Origin: Jiangella mangrovi
GTDB taxonomy: Bacteria > Actinomycetota > Actinomycetes > Jiangellales > Jiangellaceae
Reading direction: 5' to 3'
Assembly (NCBI RefSeq): GCF_014204975.1
Contig: NZ_JACHMM010000001.1
Location: 496,001 to 560,000, forward strand
DNA: 64,000 nucleotides
The notes under the pieces are model-generated. The model had not been told where the DNA came from and did no database searches. It saw only the letters and a program-made list of their open reading frames with translations. The translations under genes were made by a program, and so were the position numbers. Positions 52,348-61,045 of the stretch are shown piece by piece (position 1 is the stretch's first letter; each line of letters begins with the position of its first letter).

Positions 52348-52965
52348 TCACGCCGGGCTGCAGGTCCAGGCGCTCATGCGGTTGTCGTTGGCGGTGCCGA
52401 CGTAGGCGCTGGTGCGCCCGGCGCCCATGGTCCACAGCAGGGTGCCGCCGGAGCTGTCGTAGGCGTTGATGCGCTTGTCGAGGTTGCGGTTGGCCCACGA
52501 CGAGGTGTTGTTGTCGAAGCCCCAGGACGCGGCCGAACCGGAGCAGGTGCTGGAGAACTGGTAGCGCGCGCCGTCCCAGTTCATCGAGGTGTAGAAGCAG
52601 TAGTAGTCGACCGGGCACGAGAGGTGCGTGCCACGCGGCTCGACGTCGCTGCCGCGCGCCTGCGCATCGTCGGCGAGGCCGAGCGCCTCGGCGACTTCGT
52701 GCCGGACGTTGGCGCCGAGCCCGAGGGGCGCGGCGGCGTCGCCAGGGTTGGGCCAGACCACGACGACCGCGCCGTCGTCCCAGGCCATGGCGTTGTCGGA
52801 GACCTGGACGCCGCCCGGCTGCTGCTCGAGCGCCGCCGCCATCTCGGCCGCGAGCGGGCCGGTGGGCGGGTCGTCCGCCGCATCACCGGCGTAGGCGCCG
52901 CCCGTCGCCGTCAGCACCGTCGTCGCGGCTCCCACGAGAGTGGCGAGCAGCCGTCGTCCCGTCAT
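52348..52965 (-). CDS. Secreted peptidase-inhibitor I36-like protein
   Basis: This 205-residue protein has a Sec signal peptide (about 1-27, cleaved near AYA-GD) and a C-terminal domain of four cysteines resembling the I36/beta-gamma-crystallin inhibitors of Streptomyces (CPVDYYCFYTSMNWDGARYQ; TSSWANRNLDKRINAYDSSG). It would be exported and may inhibit metallopeptidases. It is convergent with the CU044_5270 gene (2 bp between) and divergent from dapD. Assignment is by motif resemblance. Confidence 0.78.
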   Translation of the reverse strand: MTGRRLLATLVGAATTVLTATGGAYAGDAADDPPTGPLAAEMAAALEQQPGGVQVSDNAMAWDDGAVVVVWPNPGDAAAPLGLGANVRHEVAEALGLADDAQARGSDVEPRGTHLSCPVDYYCFYTSMNWDGARYQFSSTCSGSAASWGFDNNTSSWANRNLDKRINAYDSSGGTLLWTMGAGRTSAYVGTANDNRMSAWTCSPA

Positions 52966-53012
52966 GAGGCCTCCTGGGGTGCGGCGTGGCGGCGTTCCGT
53001 AGGCTGACCCTC

Positions 53013-53945
53013 ATGACCGACGAGCGACGGGCATGGGGTTTCGGCCTGGCAACGATAGCCGCAGACGGAACGATCTTGGATGTTTGGTACCCATCCCCAG
53101 CTCTCGGCAAACCGCCCATCTCCTCCGACGACGCCCACATCGAGCTGCGCGACCTCGAGGGTGAGGACCTCGACCGCGGGGTCCGCCGGACCGTCGTCGA
53201 GACCGTCGCCGACCTCGACGCGCCGCCCGCCGACGCCCAGGACGCCTACCTCCGGCTGCACCTGCTGTCGCACCGGCTCGTCCAGCCGCACGGGCTGAAC
53301 CTCGACGGCGTGTTCGGCGTGCTCAGCAACGTCGTCTGGACCAACCACGGCCCGTGCGCGGTCGACGGCTTCGAGCGCACCCGCGTGCGGCTGCAGCGCC
53401 GTGGCCCGGTCACCGTCTACGGCATCGACAAGTTCCCGCGCATGGTCGACTACGTCGTGCCCGCGGGCGTGCGCATCGCCGACGGCGACCGCGTGCGGCT
53501 GGGCGCGCACCTGGCCGCCGGTACCACCGTCATGCACGAGGGCTTCGTCAACTTCAACGCCGGCACCCTGGGCTCGTCCATGGTCGAGGGCCGCATCTCG
53601 GCGGGCGTCGTCGTCGGCGACGGCTCCGACGTCGGCGGCGGCGCGTCGATCATGGGGACGCTGTCGGGCGGCGGCAAAGAGACCATCACCGTCGGGCAGG
53701 GCTGTCTCATCGGCGCCAACGCGGGCATCGGCATCTCGCTCGGCGACGGCTGCGTGGTCGAGGCCGGCTGCTATGTCACCGCCGGCACCAAGGTCGGGCT
53801 GCCCGACGGCCGCGTCGTCAAGGCGATGGAGCTGTCCGGGCGCGACGGCCTGCTGTTCCGCCGCAACAGCGTCTCCGGCGCCGTCGAGGCCCTGGCCCGG
53901 TCCGGCGACTGGGGCGGGCTGAACGCCGTCCTGCACGCGAACTGA
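53013..53945 (+). CDS. dapD: 2,3,4,5-tetrahydropyridine-2,6-dicarboxylate N-succinyltransferase
   Basis: This 310-residue enzyme has a left-handed beta-helix of hexapeptide repeats (about 150-260: [40 protein letters not shown]) typical of actinobacterial DapD. It succinylates tetrahydrodipicolinate in lysine/DAP synthesis. I start at ATG 53013 ([11 protein letters not shown]), matching the family N-terminus. It is on the opposite strand from dapE and dapC. Confidence 0.94.
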   Translation: MTDERRAWGFGLATIAADGTILDVWYPSPALGKPPISSDDAHIELRDLEGEDLDRGVRRTVVETVADLDAPPADAQDAYLRLHLLSHRLVQPHGLNLDGVFGVLSNVVWTNHGPCAVDGFERTRVRLQRRGPVTVYGIDKFPRMVDYVVPAGVRIADGDRVRLGAHLAAGTTVMHEGFVNFNAGTLGSSMVEGRISAGVVVGDGSDVGGGASIMGTLSGGGKETITVGQGCLIGANAGIGISLGDGCVVEAGCYVTAGTKVGLPDGRVVKAMELSGRDGLLFRRNSVSGAVEALARSGDWGGLNAVLHAN

Positions 53946-54000
53946 CCGGCCCCGGACCACCAGGAACCACCGGCCCGGCCACGGACGTTCTTCCGATCAA

Positions 54001-54981
54001 ATGAGTCGTGCTGCCCGCCTGACGGCGACCATGGGGACCATACTCGCCCTCGGCGGGTGCATCGCCGCGCTCCTCATCTGGTGGGTGGGAGGCGACGACA
54101 ACCCGCTGCGGTTCCAGCGCAACGACTGCCGCGCCACCGTCGACGGCCGCACCGTGGCGCTCAGCCCCGAGCAGGCCCGGCACGCGGCCACCATCGCCGC
54201 CGTCGCCGTGGAGCGCGGCCTGCCCGCCCGTGCCGTCACCATCGCGCTGGCCACGGCGTACCAGGAGTCCGACATCTACAACGTCGACTACGGCGACCGC
54301 GACTCCCTGGGCCTGTTCCAGCAGCGGCCGTCGCAAGGCTGGGGCACCCCTGAGCAGGTGCAGGACCCCGTCTATGCCGCGGGCGCGTTCTACGACGCCC
54401 TGGTCCGCATCCCCGACTACCGCGACCTCGAGATCACCGTCGCGGCCCAGGAGGTGCAGCGCAGCGCCTACCCGGACGCCTACGCCGACCACGAGGCCGA
54501 CGCCCGGGTGCTGGCGTCGGCGCTCACCGGCAACTCCGAGGCGACGTTCTCGTGCGCGTACGGGCGTGGCGAGCACGTGGCGCAGACCATGGGCGACGAC
54601 GGCCTCACCGACCGTGCCCGCGCCGTCCGCGACGAGCTGGCCGGCACGTTCGGCGGCCTCGACATCGGCGGCTTCCAGCCCGGCGGCGTCGACTCCGGGC
54701 ACGTCGAGGGGTCGGCACACTACGACGGCCGCGCGCTCGACGTCATGTTCGAGCCCTATGACGACGTGGAGGTCAACCGGCGCGGCTGGGCGGTCGCGCA
54801 CTGGGCCGCCGCCAACGCCCAGGAGCTGGGCATCACGACCATCATCTACGACGAGCGGATATGGTCGGCCCGTCGTTCCGACGAAGGGTGGCGCGCCTAC
54901 ACCCACCCGTCCGGCGACACCACGAACATCACGCTGCGCCATCTGGACCACGTCCACATCGACGTCGCCGAAGGGTCGTGA
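54001..54981 (+). CDS. Membrane-anchored lytic-transglycosylase-like protein with C-terminal peptidase-like domain
   Basis: This 326-residue protein has an N-terminal helix (about 10-29) followed by an SLT-like part (TIALATAYQESDIYNVDYGD; SLGLFQQRPSQGWG). In that part the Glu of YQES is the candidate catalytic acid. A C-terminal domain has GSAHYDGRALDVMF and LDHVHIDV, the His/Asp pattern of D-Ala-type or ARB_07466-like peptidoglycan-associated domains. It probably acts on peptidoglycan outside the membrane. Its TGA overlaps the GGT start (GTGA). Confidence 0.75.
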   Translation: MSRAARLTATMGTILALGGCIAALLIWWVGGDDNPLRFQRNDCRATVDGRTVALSPEQARHAATIAAVAVERGLPARAVTIALATAYQESDIYNVDYGDRDSLGLFQQRPSQGWGTPEQVQDPVYAAGAFYDALVRIPDYRDLEITVAAQEVQRSAYPDAYADHEADARVLASALTGNSEATFSCAYGRGEHVAQTMGDDGLTDRARAVRDELAGTFGGLDIGGFQPGGVDSGHVEGSAHYDGRALDVMFEPYDDVEVNRRGWAVAHWAAANAQELGITTIIYDERIWSARRSDEGWRAYTHPSGDTTNITLRHLDHVHIDVAEGS

Positions 54982-56564
54982 TCAGGGTCGTGAGCATGAC
55001 GGGAGGTGTCGTCGCCACCCCGCACACGCTGAGCACCCGCGCCGGCGTGCAGATCCTGCAGGCCGGCGGCAACGCCGTCGACGCCGCCATCGCGGCCTGC
55101 GCGGTGCAGGGCGTGGTCGCACCCGAGACGTGCGGCATCGGCGGCGACCTGTTCGCGCTGGTGCACCGGCCGGGCGACGCCGCTCCGCTGACGCTGAACG
55201 CGTCCGGCCGAGCGGGCTCCGGCGTCGACGCCGCGGCGCTGCGGGCGGCCGGGCACCACGAGATCCCGCGCGGTGACGCCGGGGCCATCCCGGTGCCGGG
55301 CTGCGTCGACGGCTGGGTGGAGCTGTCGTCGCGGCTGGGCCGGCTGGGGCTCGCGGCGTCGCTGGCGCCGGCCATCCGGCTGGCCGAAGAGGGCTTCCCG
55401 GCCAGTGACGACCTGGTGGCGGCGTTCCGTGCCAACGCCGCGGAGCTGGCCGGGGCCGAGGCCGCGCAGCCCATGCTCGCCGCGTCGCGCGCGGGCTCGA
55501 CGGTGGTCCGCTCGCAGCTGGCCGCGACCCTGCGGCTGGTCGCCGACGGCGGGCGGGCGGCGTTCTACGAGGGCGGGCCCGGCCGGGCCGTCGCCGACGC
55601 CGTCGGAGGCGCCATCACGCCCGACGACCTGCGGCGCAGCCAGGCCGACTGGGTCGAGCCGCTGTCCGCCGACGTGTGGGGCGCCACCGGCTGGACCGTC
55701 CCGCCGAACTCGCAGGGCTACCTGGCCGTCGGCGCCTGCGCGGTGCTGGAACGGCTGGGCTGGACCGACGACCCCGGCGACCCGCAGTCGTGGCACCTGC
55801 AGATCGAGGCGCACCGGGCGCTGGCCGCCGAGCGCGACGCCGTCGTCGTCGACCCCGGCCGGGTCCCGGTCGACATCGGCCGGCTGCTCGACCCGGCCCG
55901 CCTCGACGCCGTCGCCGCCTCCGTCGACCCCGCGGCGGCTCGCGACCGGCACGCGCCGGCGCTCGCGGCGGGCGGCACGGCCTACCTGTGCGTGGTCGAC
56001 GGCGCCGGCATGGGCGTCTCGCTGATCCAGTCCAACTTCCACGGCATCGGCTCGCTGGTCGGCGCCGGGTCGGCGGGCTTCCTGCTGCACGACCGCGGCC
56101 GCGGCTTCACGCTCGTCGAGGGCCATCCCGGCGAGCTGGCGCCCGGACGGCGGCCGCTGCACACGCTGTCGCCGACGCTGTGGACCCGCGGCGACCGGCT
56201 GGCCATGGTCCTGGGCACCCGCGGCGGCCATGTGCAGCCGCAGCTGGTCCAGCAGCTGGCGACGTTCGTGCTGGGCGCGGGGCTCGACCCCGACGAGGCG
56301 CAGGCGCGGCCGCGCTGGACGGTCGAGCCCTCGCCCGTGGCGCCCGGCCTGCCGGTACCGGCCGGGTCGCGGGTGCGGGTCGAGCCCGACGTCCCCGCCC
56401 GCGTCGTCGACGGCCTGCGCAAGCGCGGCCACCAGGTGCGTCCCACCGAGGGGCCGCAGTCCGGCTGGGGTCCGGTGTCGGTCATCCAGGTCGACGACGG
56501 CGCCGGCTGGCGGCTGTCCGCGCGCGACCCCCGGGTCGCCACGACGGCGGTCGCGACGGCCTGA
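54978..56564 (+). CDS. Gamma-glutamyltransferase family protein
   Basis: This 528-residue Ntn-hydrolase has the large-subunit motif GGNAVDAAIAACAVQGVVAP (with CGIGGDLFALV) and a small-subunit start at the catalytic Thr in GGTAYLCVVDGAGMGVSL, then SPTLW and GTRGGHVQPQLVQQL. The precursor cuts itself before that Thr. No clear signal peptide is seen, so an intracellular or unusually exported form is possible. It hydrolyses or transfers gamma-glutamyl groups of glutathione-like or poly-glutamate compounds. GTG start overlaps the upstream stop. Confidence 0.87.
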   Translation: MIRVVSMTGGVVATPHTLSTRAGVQILQAGGNAVDAAIAACAVQGVVAPETCGIGGDLFALVHRPGDAAPLTLNASGRAGSGVDAAALRAAGHHEIPRGDAGAIPVPGCVDGWVELSSRLGRLGLAASLAPAIRLAEEGFPASDDLVAAFRANAAELAGAEAAQPMLAASRAGSTVVRSQLAATLRLVADGGRAAFYEGGPGRAVADAVGGAITPDDLRRSQADWVEPLSADVWGATGWTVPPNSQGYLAVGACAVLERLGWTDDPGDPQSWHLQIEAHRALAAERDAVVVDPGRVPVDIGRLLDPARLDAVAASVDPAAARDRHAPALAAGGTAYLCVVDGAGMGVSLIQSNFHGIGSLVGAGSAGFLLHDRGRGFTLVEGHPGELAPGRRPLHTLSPTLWTRGDRLAMVLGTRGGHVQPQLVQQLATFVLGAGLDPDEAQARPRWTVEPSPVAPGLPVPAGSRVRVEPDVPARVVDGLRKRGHQVRPTEGPQSGWGPVSVIQVDDGAGWRLSARDPRVATTAVATA

Positions 56565-56587
56565 CCCCGGGTTACGTTAGGGAGATC

Positions 56588-58138
56588 ATGAGCACGCCAC
56601 CGCCGCCGCCCCCGCCGTCGCCGCAGCCGGCCCGGTCCCCTTCCAGCGCCGCGCCCTGGCAGATCGCGACCGTCGTGGCGCTGGCCGTCGGCCTGATCAT
56701 CGCCGGGCTCGTCTACGTCGTCATGGACCAGCGCGCCGACGACCTGCGGGCCGAGCGCGACGACGCCCGCCGGCAGCTGGCCGAGGCGCAGGAGGAGTCC
56801 GAGGGCGGGTCCGGTGGACTCGGCGGGCTCGAGGACCTGCTGGGCGGCGAGGACGGCCTGGGCGGTCTCGAGGACCTGCTCGGCGGGCTCGGCGACCTCG
56901 AGGGCATGGGCGACGTCGACCCGATCCTGTTCGAGTGCCTCGGCGCCGGCGGGCTCGGCCTGGGCGGCGGGGGCGAATCCATCCCCGACGGCGACGTCGA
57001 GACGCAGGTCGCCGCCATCGCGCAGCTGGTCGAGGAGGAGCGCGGGCTGCCCGCCGGCGACGACGTCGACATCGAGTTCGTGAGCCTCGACGAGGTGCAG
57101 CGGCGCGCCGTCGAGATCACCCGCGAGGACCTCGACCCCGAGCGGGCCGCCGTCGACTCCCGGCTGCTGGCCGCGCTGGGCGCCGTCGAGCCCGGCACCG
57201 ACCTCGCCCAGGCGCAGCTCGACGCGCTCGACGCCGGGGTGGGCGGGTTCTACGACCCCGAGACGCACCAGCTGGTCATCGGCTCCGAAGAGATGGACGG
57301 CATGGGCGCGTTCATCACCGCGCACGAGCTGGTGCACGCCCAGGCCGACGCCGCGCTGGGCCTGCCGGACCAGGAGGCCATCGCGACCGAGTCCGGGTCC
57401 GACGCCGCCTACGCCGCGCTCAACGCCACCGAGGGCGACGCGTCGCTCTACAGCCAGCAGTTCATAGGCCAGCACCTGCCGCTGGACCAGCTGCTCGAGC
57501 TGCAGGAGCTGTCCGGGCAGACGAGCGCCGACCTCGACGGGCTGCCGCACTTCATCGCCCGCCAGCTCGAGTTCCCCTACGTCGAGGGCCTGACGTTCAC
57601 CTGCGACGTGTTCCTCGACGGCGGCTGGGACGCGGTCGACGCGACGTACGACCAGGTGCCGGCGACGACCGCGCAGATCCTGTTCCCGGACCGGTACCGC
57701 GCCGGCGAGGCCGCCGTCGACGTCCGCGACCCCGCCGGGCCGGGCGAGGCGTGGCAGGAGCTGCGCTCGGACACGTTCGGCGCGGCCGACCTGCTGTTCC
57801 TGCTCGAGGCGCCCGGCGACGACGAGTCGGTGGCGCGGTCGGACCCGAAGGAGCTGGCCGCGGCCTGGGCCGGCGGCGAGGTGACGGTGTGGGGCGACGG
57901 CGACCGGACCGCGGTGGCTCTCGTGCTGGCCGACCGTGGTGACGAGGGCGCGGCGCCGCTGTGCGAGACCGTCACCGACTTCTACGCCGCCGCGTTCCAG
58001 GACGCCGACGCCGCCGAGGAGGGCGGCCGGACGGTGTTCACCGGCCCCGATCAGTCCGCGGTCGTCGCCTGCTCCGGCTCCGAGGTCGCGCTGGGCATCG
58101 GCCCCGACGCCCAGACCGCCGCGGCCGCCGTCAGCTGA
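56588..58138 (+). CDS. Membrane-anchored zinc metallopeptidase-like protein
   Basis: This 516-residue protein has a Pro-rich cytoplasmic N-terminus, one membrane helix (about 24-46) and a short coiled coil (about 48-70). A Gly/Leu/Asp repeat stretch (GGLGGLEDLLGG units, about 77-105) is followed by an outer enzymatic domain. HELVH (246-250) in ITAHELVHAQ with Glu282 (NATEGDASL) makes a gluzincin-like zinc site. Family not recognised; activity inferred from the HExxH motif. It is followed by the 351-bp convergent intergenic region. Confidence 0.78.
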   Translation: MSTPPPPPPPSPQPARSPSSAAPWQIATVVALAVGLIIAGLVYVVMDQRADDLRAERDDARRQLAEAQEESEGGSGGLGGLEDLLGGEDGLGGLEDLLGGLGDLEGMGDVDPILFECLGAGGLGLGGGGESIPDGDVETQVAAIAQLVEEERGLPAGDDVDIEFVSLDEVQRRAVEITREDLDPERAAVDSRLLAALGAVEPGTDLAQAQLDALDAGVGGFYDPETHQLVIGSEEMDGMGAFITAHELVHAQADAALGLPDQEAIATESGSDAAYAALNATEGDASLYSQQFIGQHLPLDQLLELQELSGQTSADLDGLPHFIARQLEFPYVEGLTFTCDVFLDGGWDAVDATYDQVPATTAQILFPDRYRAGEAAVDVRDPAGPGEAWQELRSDTFGAADLLFLLEAPGDDESVARSDPKELAAAWAGGEVTVWGDGDRTAVALVLADRGDEGAAPLCETVTDFYAAAFQDADAAEEGGRTVFTGPDQSAVVACSGSEVALGIGPDAQTAAAAVS

Positions 58139-58156
58139 CCGCCTGGAGATGAGGCG

Positions 58157-58198
58157 TGGGTTGCGGTGCTGTCGCCGGGGCGACAGTGCCGCCACCCG
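58157..58198. repeat. 42-nt two-tier hairpin, copy 2
   Basis: The inner arms CTGTCGCC (58169-58176) and GGCGACAG (58179-58186) pair exactly across GG. The outer arms around TGGGTTGC and GCCACCCG pair with one mismatch and one wobble. Geometry is identical to the copy at 6136-6177. It may serve as terminator for the metallopeptidase gene. Confidence 0.72.
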
Positions 58199-58245
58199 CC
58201 AGGTACGGCGATCTCGCGGCGCGGCGGGCCGACGCTGGGTCACCG

Positions 58246-58284
58246 TGCGGCGATCGCTGCGGTATCACTGCGGAATCGATGCGG
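58246..58284. repeat. TGCGG direct repeats, 11-12 bp apart
   Basis: TGCGG begins at 58246, 58258, 58269 and 58280. The last three are exactly 11 bp apart, one helical turn. Such spacing is typical of SARP-type activator sites, but the surrounding genes are convergent, so there is no obvious promoter to control. Confidence 0.55.
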
Positions 58285-58287
58285 CAA

Positions 58288-58309
58288 CACTGTCGTGTCC
58301 ACGACAGTG
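58288..58309. repeat. Perfect 10-bp palindrome CACTGTCGTG/CACGACAGTG
   Basis: Arms 58288-58297 and 58300-58309 are exactly complementary across TC. The CTGTCG/CGACAG core is the same as in the two 42-nt hairpins, so the three may be related elements or binding sites of one protein. Confidence 0.65.
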
Positions 58310-58489
58310 ACCTCACATCGTCGGCGCAGCGATCCCACACCGATTGCCCGCGCGACACAACAGGAGCGCGCCGCGCCGCCGGCCGATCCCCGGCGAGGCA
58401 CCACGACGCCTGGCGATGTCCGCGACCGGGACCCACCGATCGGGTCGAGGCCCCCATCTAGAGGAGCGCGGCTGGGGAGTGGGAGAAGG

Positions 58490-59602
58490 TCAGGCGGTGA
58501 GGCGCTTGGCCGCGGCGTCGATGCGCTCGTCGGTCGCCGTCAGGGCGATACGCACGTGCGAGCCGCCGGCGACGCCGTAGAAGGCGCCCGGCGCGGCCAG
58601 GATGCCGCGGTCGGCCAGCCGGCCGACGGTGTCCCAGCACGGCTCGTCGCGGGTCGCCCACAGGTACAGCCCGGCCGTCGAGTGGTCGATGCGGAACCCG
58701 GCGCCCACCAGCGCGTCGCGCAAGACGTCGCGGCGGCGGGCGTAGCGCTCGCGCTGCTGCTCGACGTGGGCGTCGTCGTCGAGGGCGGCCGCCATGGCGG
58801 CCTGGACCGGCGTGGGGACCATGAGGCCGGCGTGCTTGCGCACCTCGAGCACCCGCTCGACCAGGGCGGGGTCGCCGGCGACGAACCCGGCGCGGTAGCC
58901 GGCCAGGTTGGAGCGCTTCGACAGCGAGTGCACGGCGAGCAGGCCGTCGAGCGACCCGCCGTTGACGGCGGGGTCGAGGACCGAGACCGGCCGCTCCTCC
59001 CAGCCCAGCTCGAGGTAGCACTCGTCGGAGGCGACGACGGCGCCGCGCTCGCGCGCCCAGTCGACCACCTTGGCCAGGTGCGCGGCCGGCAGTACACGGC
59101 CGTGCGGGTTGGCCGGCGAGTTCACCCAGATCAGGCCGACGCGACGCGGGCCGAGCGCGGTGACGGAGTCGCTGGCGACGGGGTCCGCCCCGGCCAGGCG
59201 GGCGCCGATGTCGTACGTCGGGTAGGCCAGCTCGGGGAAGACGACGGCGTCGCCGGGGCCCAGGCCGAGCAGCGTCGGCAGCCAGGCCACCAGCTCCTTC
59301 GACCCGATGGTCGGGATGACCGCGCCGGGGTCGAGACCCGGTGCGCCCGCGCGGCGGGCGAGCCAGCCCACGGCCGCCTCACGCAGCGCGGCCGTGCCCA
59401 GCGTGGTCGGGTAGCCCGGGGCGTCCGCAGCCGCGCTCAGAGCGGCGCGGACGACCTCGGGCGTGGGGTCGACCGGCGTGCCGACCGAGAGGTCGACGAT
59501 GCCGTCGGGGTGAGCCGCCGCCCGCTCGCCGTACGGGACCAGGGAGTCCCACGGGAAGTCGGGCAGCCGCGGCTGCGGTGGCACTCCCTGCGGCCTGATC
59601 AA
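58490..59602 (-). CDS. dapC: Succinyldiaminopimelate transaminase
   Basis: This 370-residue PLP-dependent class I/II aminotransferase has the substrate/cofactor motifs IWVNSPANPHGRVL and DECYLELGW, and the Lys in VHSLSKRSNLAGYRAGF that binds PLP. It makes N-succinyl-LL-diaminopimelate from the ketone in lysine/DAP synthesis. The TTG start (59602) overlaps the ferredoxin stop (TTGA), so the two genes are coupled, as in the mycobacterial Rv1177-Rv1178 pair. Start assignment rests on that overlap and on the family N-terminus. Confidence 0.9.
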   Translation of the reverse strand: MIRPQGVPPQPRLPDFPWDSLVPYGERAAAHPDGIVDLSVGTPVDPTPEVVRAALSAAADAPGYPTTLGTAALREAAVGWLARRAGAPGLDPGAVIPTIGSKELVAWLPTLLGLGPGDAVVFPELAYPTYDIGARLAGADPVASDSVTALGPRRVGLIWVNSPANPHGRVLPAAHLAKVVDWARERGAVVASDECYLELGWEERPVSVLDPAVNGGSLDGLLAVHSLSKRSNLAGYRAGFVAGDPALVERVLEVRKHAGLMVPTPVQAAMAAALDDDAHVEQQRERYARRRDVLRDALVGAGFRIDHSTAGLYLWATRDEPCWDTVGRLADRGILAAPGAFYGVAGGSHVRIALTATDERIDAAAKRLTA

Positions 59603-59928
59603 TGCCCCTCGTGCTCCTGCGGGGGCAGCGCCGAGATGACGGCGTGGTCCTTGTCGATGGCGCCGAGCTTGGCGGCGCCGCCGGGCGAGCCGAGGTCGTC
59701 GAAGAACTCCGCGTTGGCCTGCGTGTAGTCCTTCCACTCGCCGGGCACGTCATCCTCGTAGAAGATGGCCTCGACGGGGCAGACCGGCTCGCACGCACCG
59801 CAGTCGACGCACTCATCCGGGTGGATGTAGAGCATCCGCTCGCCCTCGTAGATGCAGTCGACCGGACACTCCTCGACACAGGCGAGGTCCTTGAGGTCGA
59901 CGCAAGGCTGCGCGATGACATACGTCAC
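59599..59928 (-). CDS. fdxA: Seven-iron ferredoxin (FdxA/FdxC type)
   Basis: This 109-residue ferredoxin has an N-terminal 3Fe-4S-type set (CVDLKDLACVEECPVDC) and a C-terminal 4Fe-4S set CVDCGACEPVCPVEA. It carries electrons in the cytoplasm for reductases or cytochromes P450. ATG 59928 is preceded by AGGAGGACACC. It is coupled to dapC. The GNAT gene at 60037 is divergent. Confidence 0.94.
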   Translation of the reverse strand: MTYVIAQPCVDLKDLACVEECPVDCIYEGERMLYIHPDECVDCGACEPVCPVEAIFYEDDVPGEWKDYTQANAEFFDDLGSPGGAAKLGAIDKDHAVISALPPQEHEGH

Positions 59929-60036
59929 GGCGGTGTCCTCCTATCGCAAGCCGTTCCGGTACCGGTTCGGCTACTCACTCGTGCTCAGCCCTAGTATCGC
60001 GGGTGCCCTGAGTCCATCGTGCACCAAGGTCAGCCT

Positions 60037-61014
60037 ATGAGACAGCCCAGTACGCATCAGAACCCGTCCGACCTGGTCGGACGGCGTGTCGTCGTGCGCT
60101 ACCGCCTGCACGGCGGGCAGTACGGCGCCACGGACGTGCTCGGCGTGCTCGAGTCGGCCGGCGACGTGCTGCGGATACGGCCGACGCGCGGCGGCGAGGT
60201 CGTCGCCGTGGCCGCCACCGACGTCGTCGCCGTCAAGGAGATCCCCGAGCTCACGGTGACCCGGCGCGAGGTCCGCGACCTCGAGGGCGCCGCGCTGCAC
60301 GGCTGGCGGGCGCTCGAGACCGAGTGGCTCGGCGGCTGGCTGCTGCGCGCCTCGCGCGGCTTCACCGGCCGGGCCAACTCCGTCATGCCGCTGGACGACC
60401 CCGGCCTGCCGCTCGGCGACGCCGTCGCCCGGGTCGAGGACTGGTACCGGGCGCGGGGGCTGGTTCCGGCGTTCCAGGTGCCGGAGCCGCTGGGGCGCTC
60501 GCTCGGGCCGGTGCTGGACGGGCGCGGCTGGCCGGCGTTCGAGGACAGGACGTTCGTCATGGTCGCGCCGGTGTCCGTGGTGCTCGGCGCCGAGCGGGCC
60601 GGGCTGCCCGCGGTGCGCGTCGACGACCGTCCCGACGACGACTGGCTGGCCGGCTACCACTACCGCGGCGGAGACCTGCCCGCTCACGCCGTCGACGTCC
60701 TGGTCAACGCGGCGACCGCCGGGTTCGCCTCGGTGGACGACGACGGGGTCCGGGTCGCCATCGCGCGGGGCGCCGTGAGCGACTCGCCGGGCGGACGGCG
60801 CTGGCTCGGCGTGACGGCGGTCGAGGTGGCGCCGTCGGCCCGTCGGCGCGGGCTGGGCGGCCACATCGTCGCCGGGCTGGCGGCGTGGGCGGCCGGGCAC
60901 GGCGCGACCGACGTGTACCTGCAGGTCGCCGAGCCCAACGAGCCGGCCCGTGCGACATATCGCAAGGCCGGCTTCGCCGAGCACCACGCGTACCACTACC
61001 GCCGGCTGCGCTGA
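60037..61014 (+). CDS. GNAT-family N-acetyltransferase with N-terminal domain
   Basis: A 325-residue protein. The first 80 residues form a small beta-domain (VGRRVVVRYRLHGGQYGATD), the middle is an inactive GNAT-like half, and the C-terminal GNAT domain has GVTAVEVAPSARRRGLGGHI and LQVAEPNEPARATYRKAGFA. The start ATG 60037 follows AAGGT by six bases; a GTG at 60019 is possible. It is divergent from fdxA, as a comparable acetyltransferase is in Mtb. The substrate is not known. Confidence 0.88.
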   Translation: MRQPSTHQNPSDLVGRRVVVRYRLHGGQYGATDVLGVLESAGDVLRIRPTRGGEVVAVAATDVVAVKEIPELTVTRREVRDLEGAALHGWRALETEWLGGWLLRASRGFTGRANSVMPLDDPGLPLGDAVARVEDWYRARGLVPAFQVPEPLGRSLGPVLDGRGWPAFEDRTFVMVAPVSVVLGAERAGLPAVRVDDRPDDDWLAGYHYRGGDLPAHAVDVLVNAATAGFASVDDDGVRVAIARGAVSDSPGGRRWLGVTAVEVAPSARRRGLGGHIVAGLAAWAAGHGATDVYLQVAEPNEPARATYRKAGFAEHHAYHYRRLR

Positions 61015-61045
61015 CCGCTCCGCTGGTGCGGGCCGCGCGGCCGGG

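Larger units (their letters stand above)
58139..58489. other. Convergent intergenic region with hairpins and direct repeats (no gene)
   Basis: It lies between the stops of the metallopeptidase (+) and dapC (-). It holds a 42-nt hairpin (58157-58198), four TGCGG repeats (58246-58284) and a perfect palindrome (58288-58309). The rest (58310-58489) shows nothing I can interpret. No reading frame has coding character. Confidence 0.75.
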
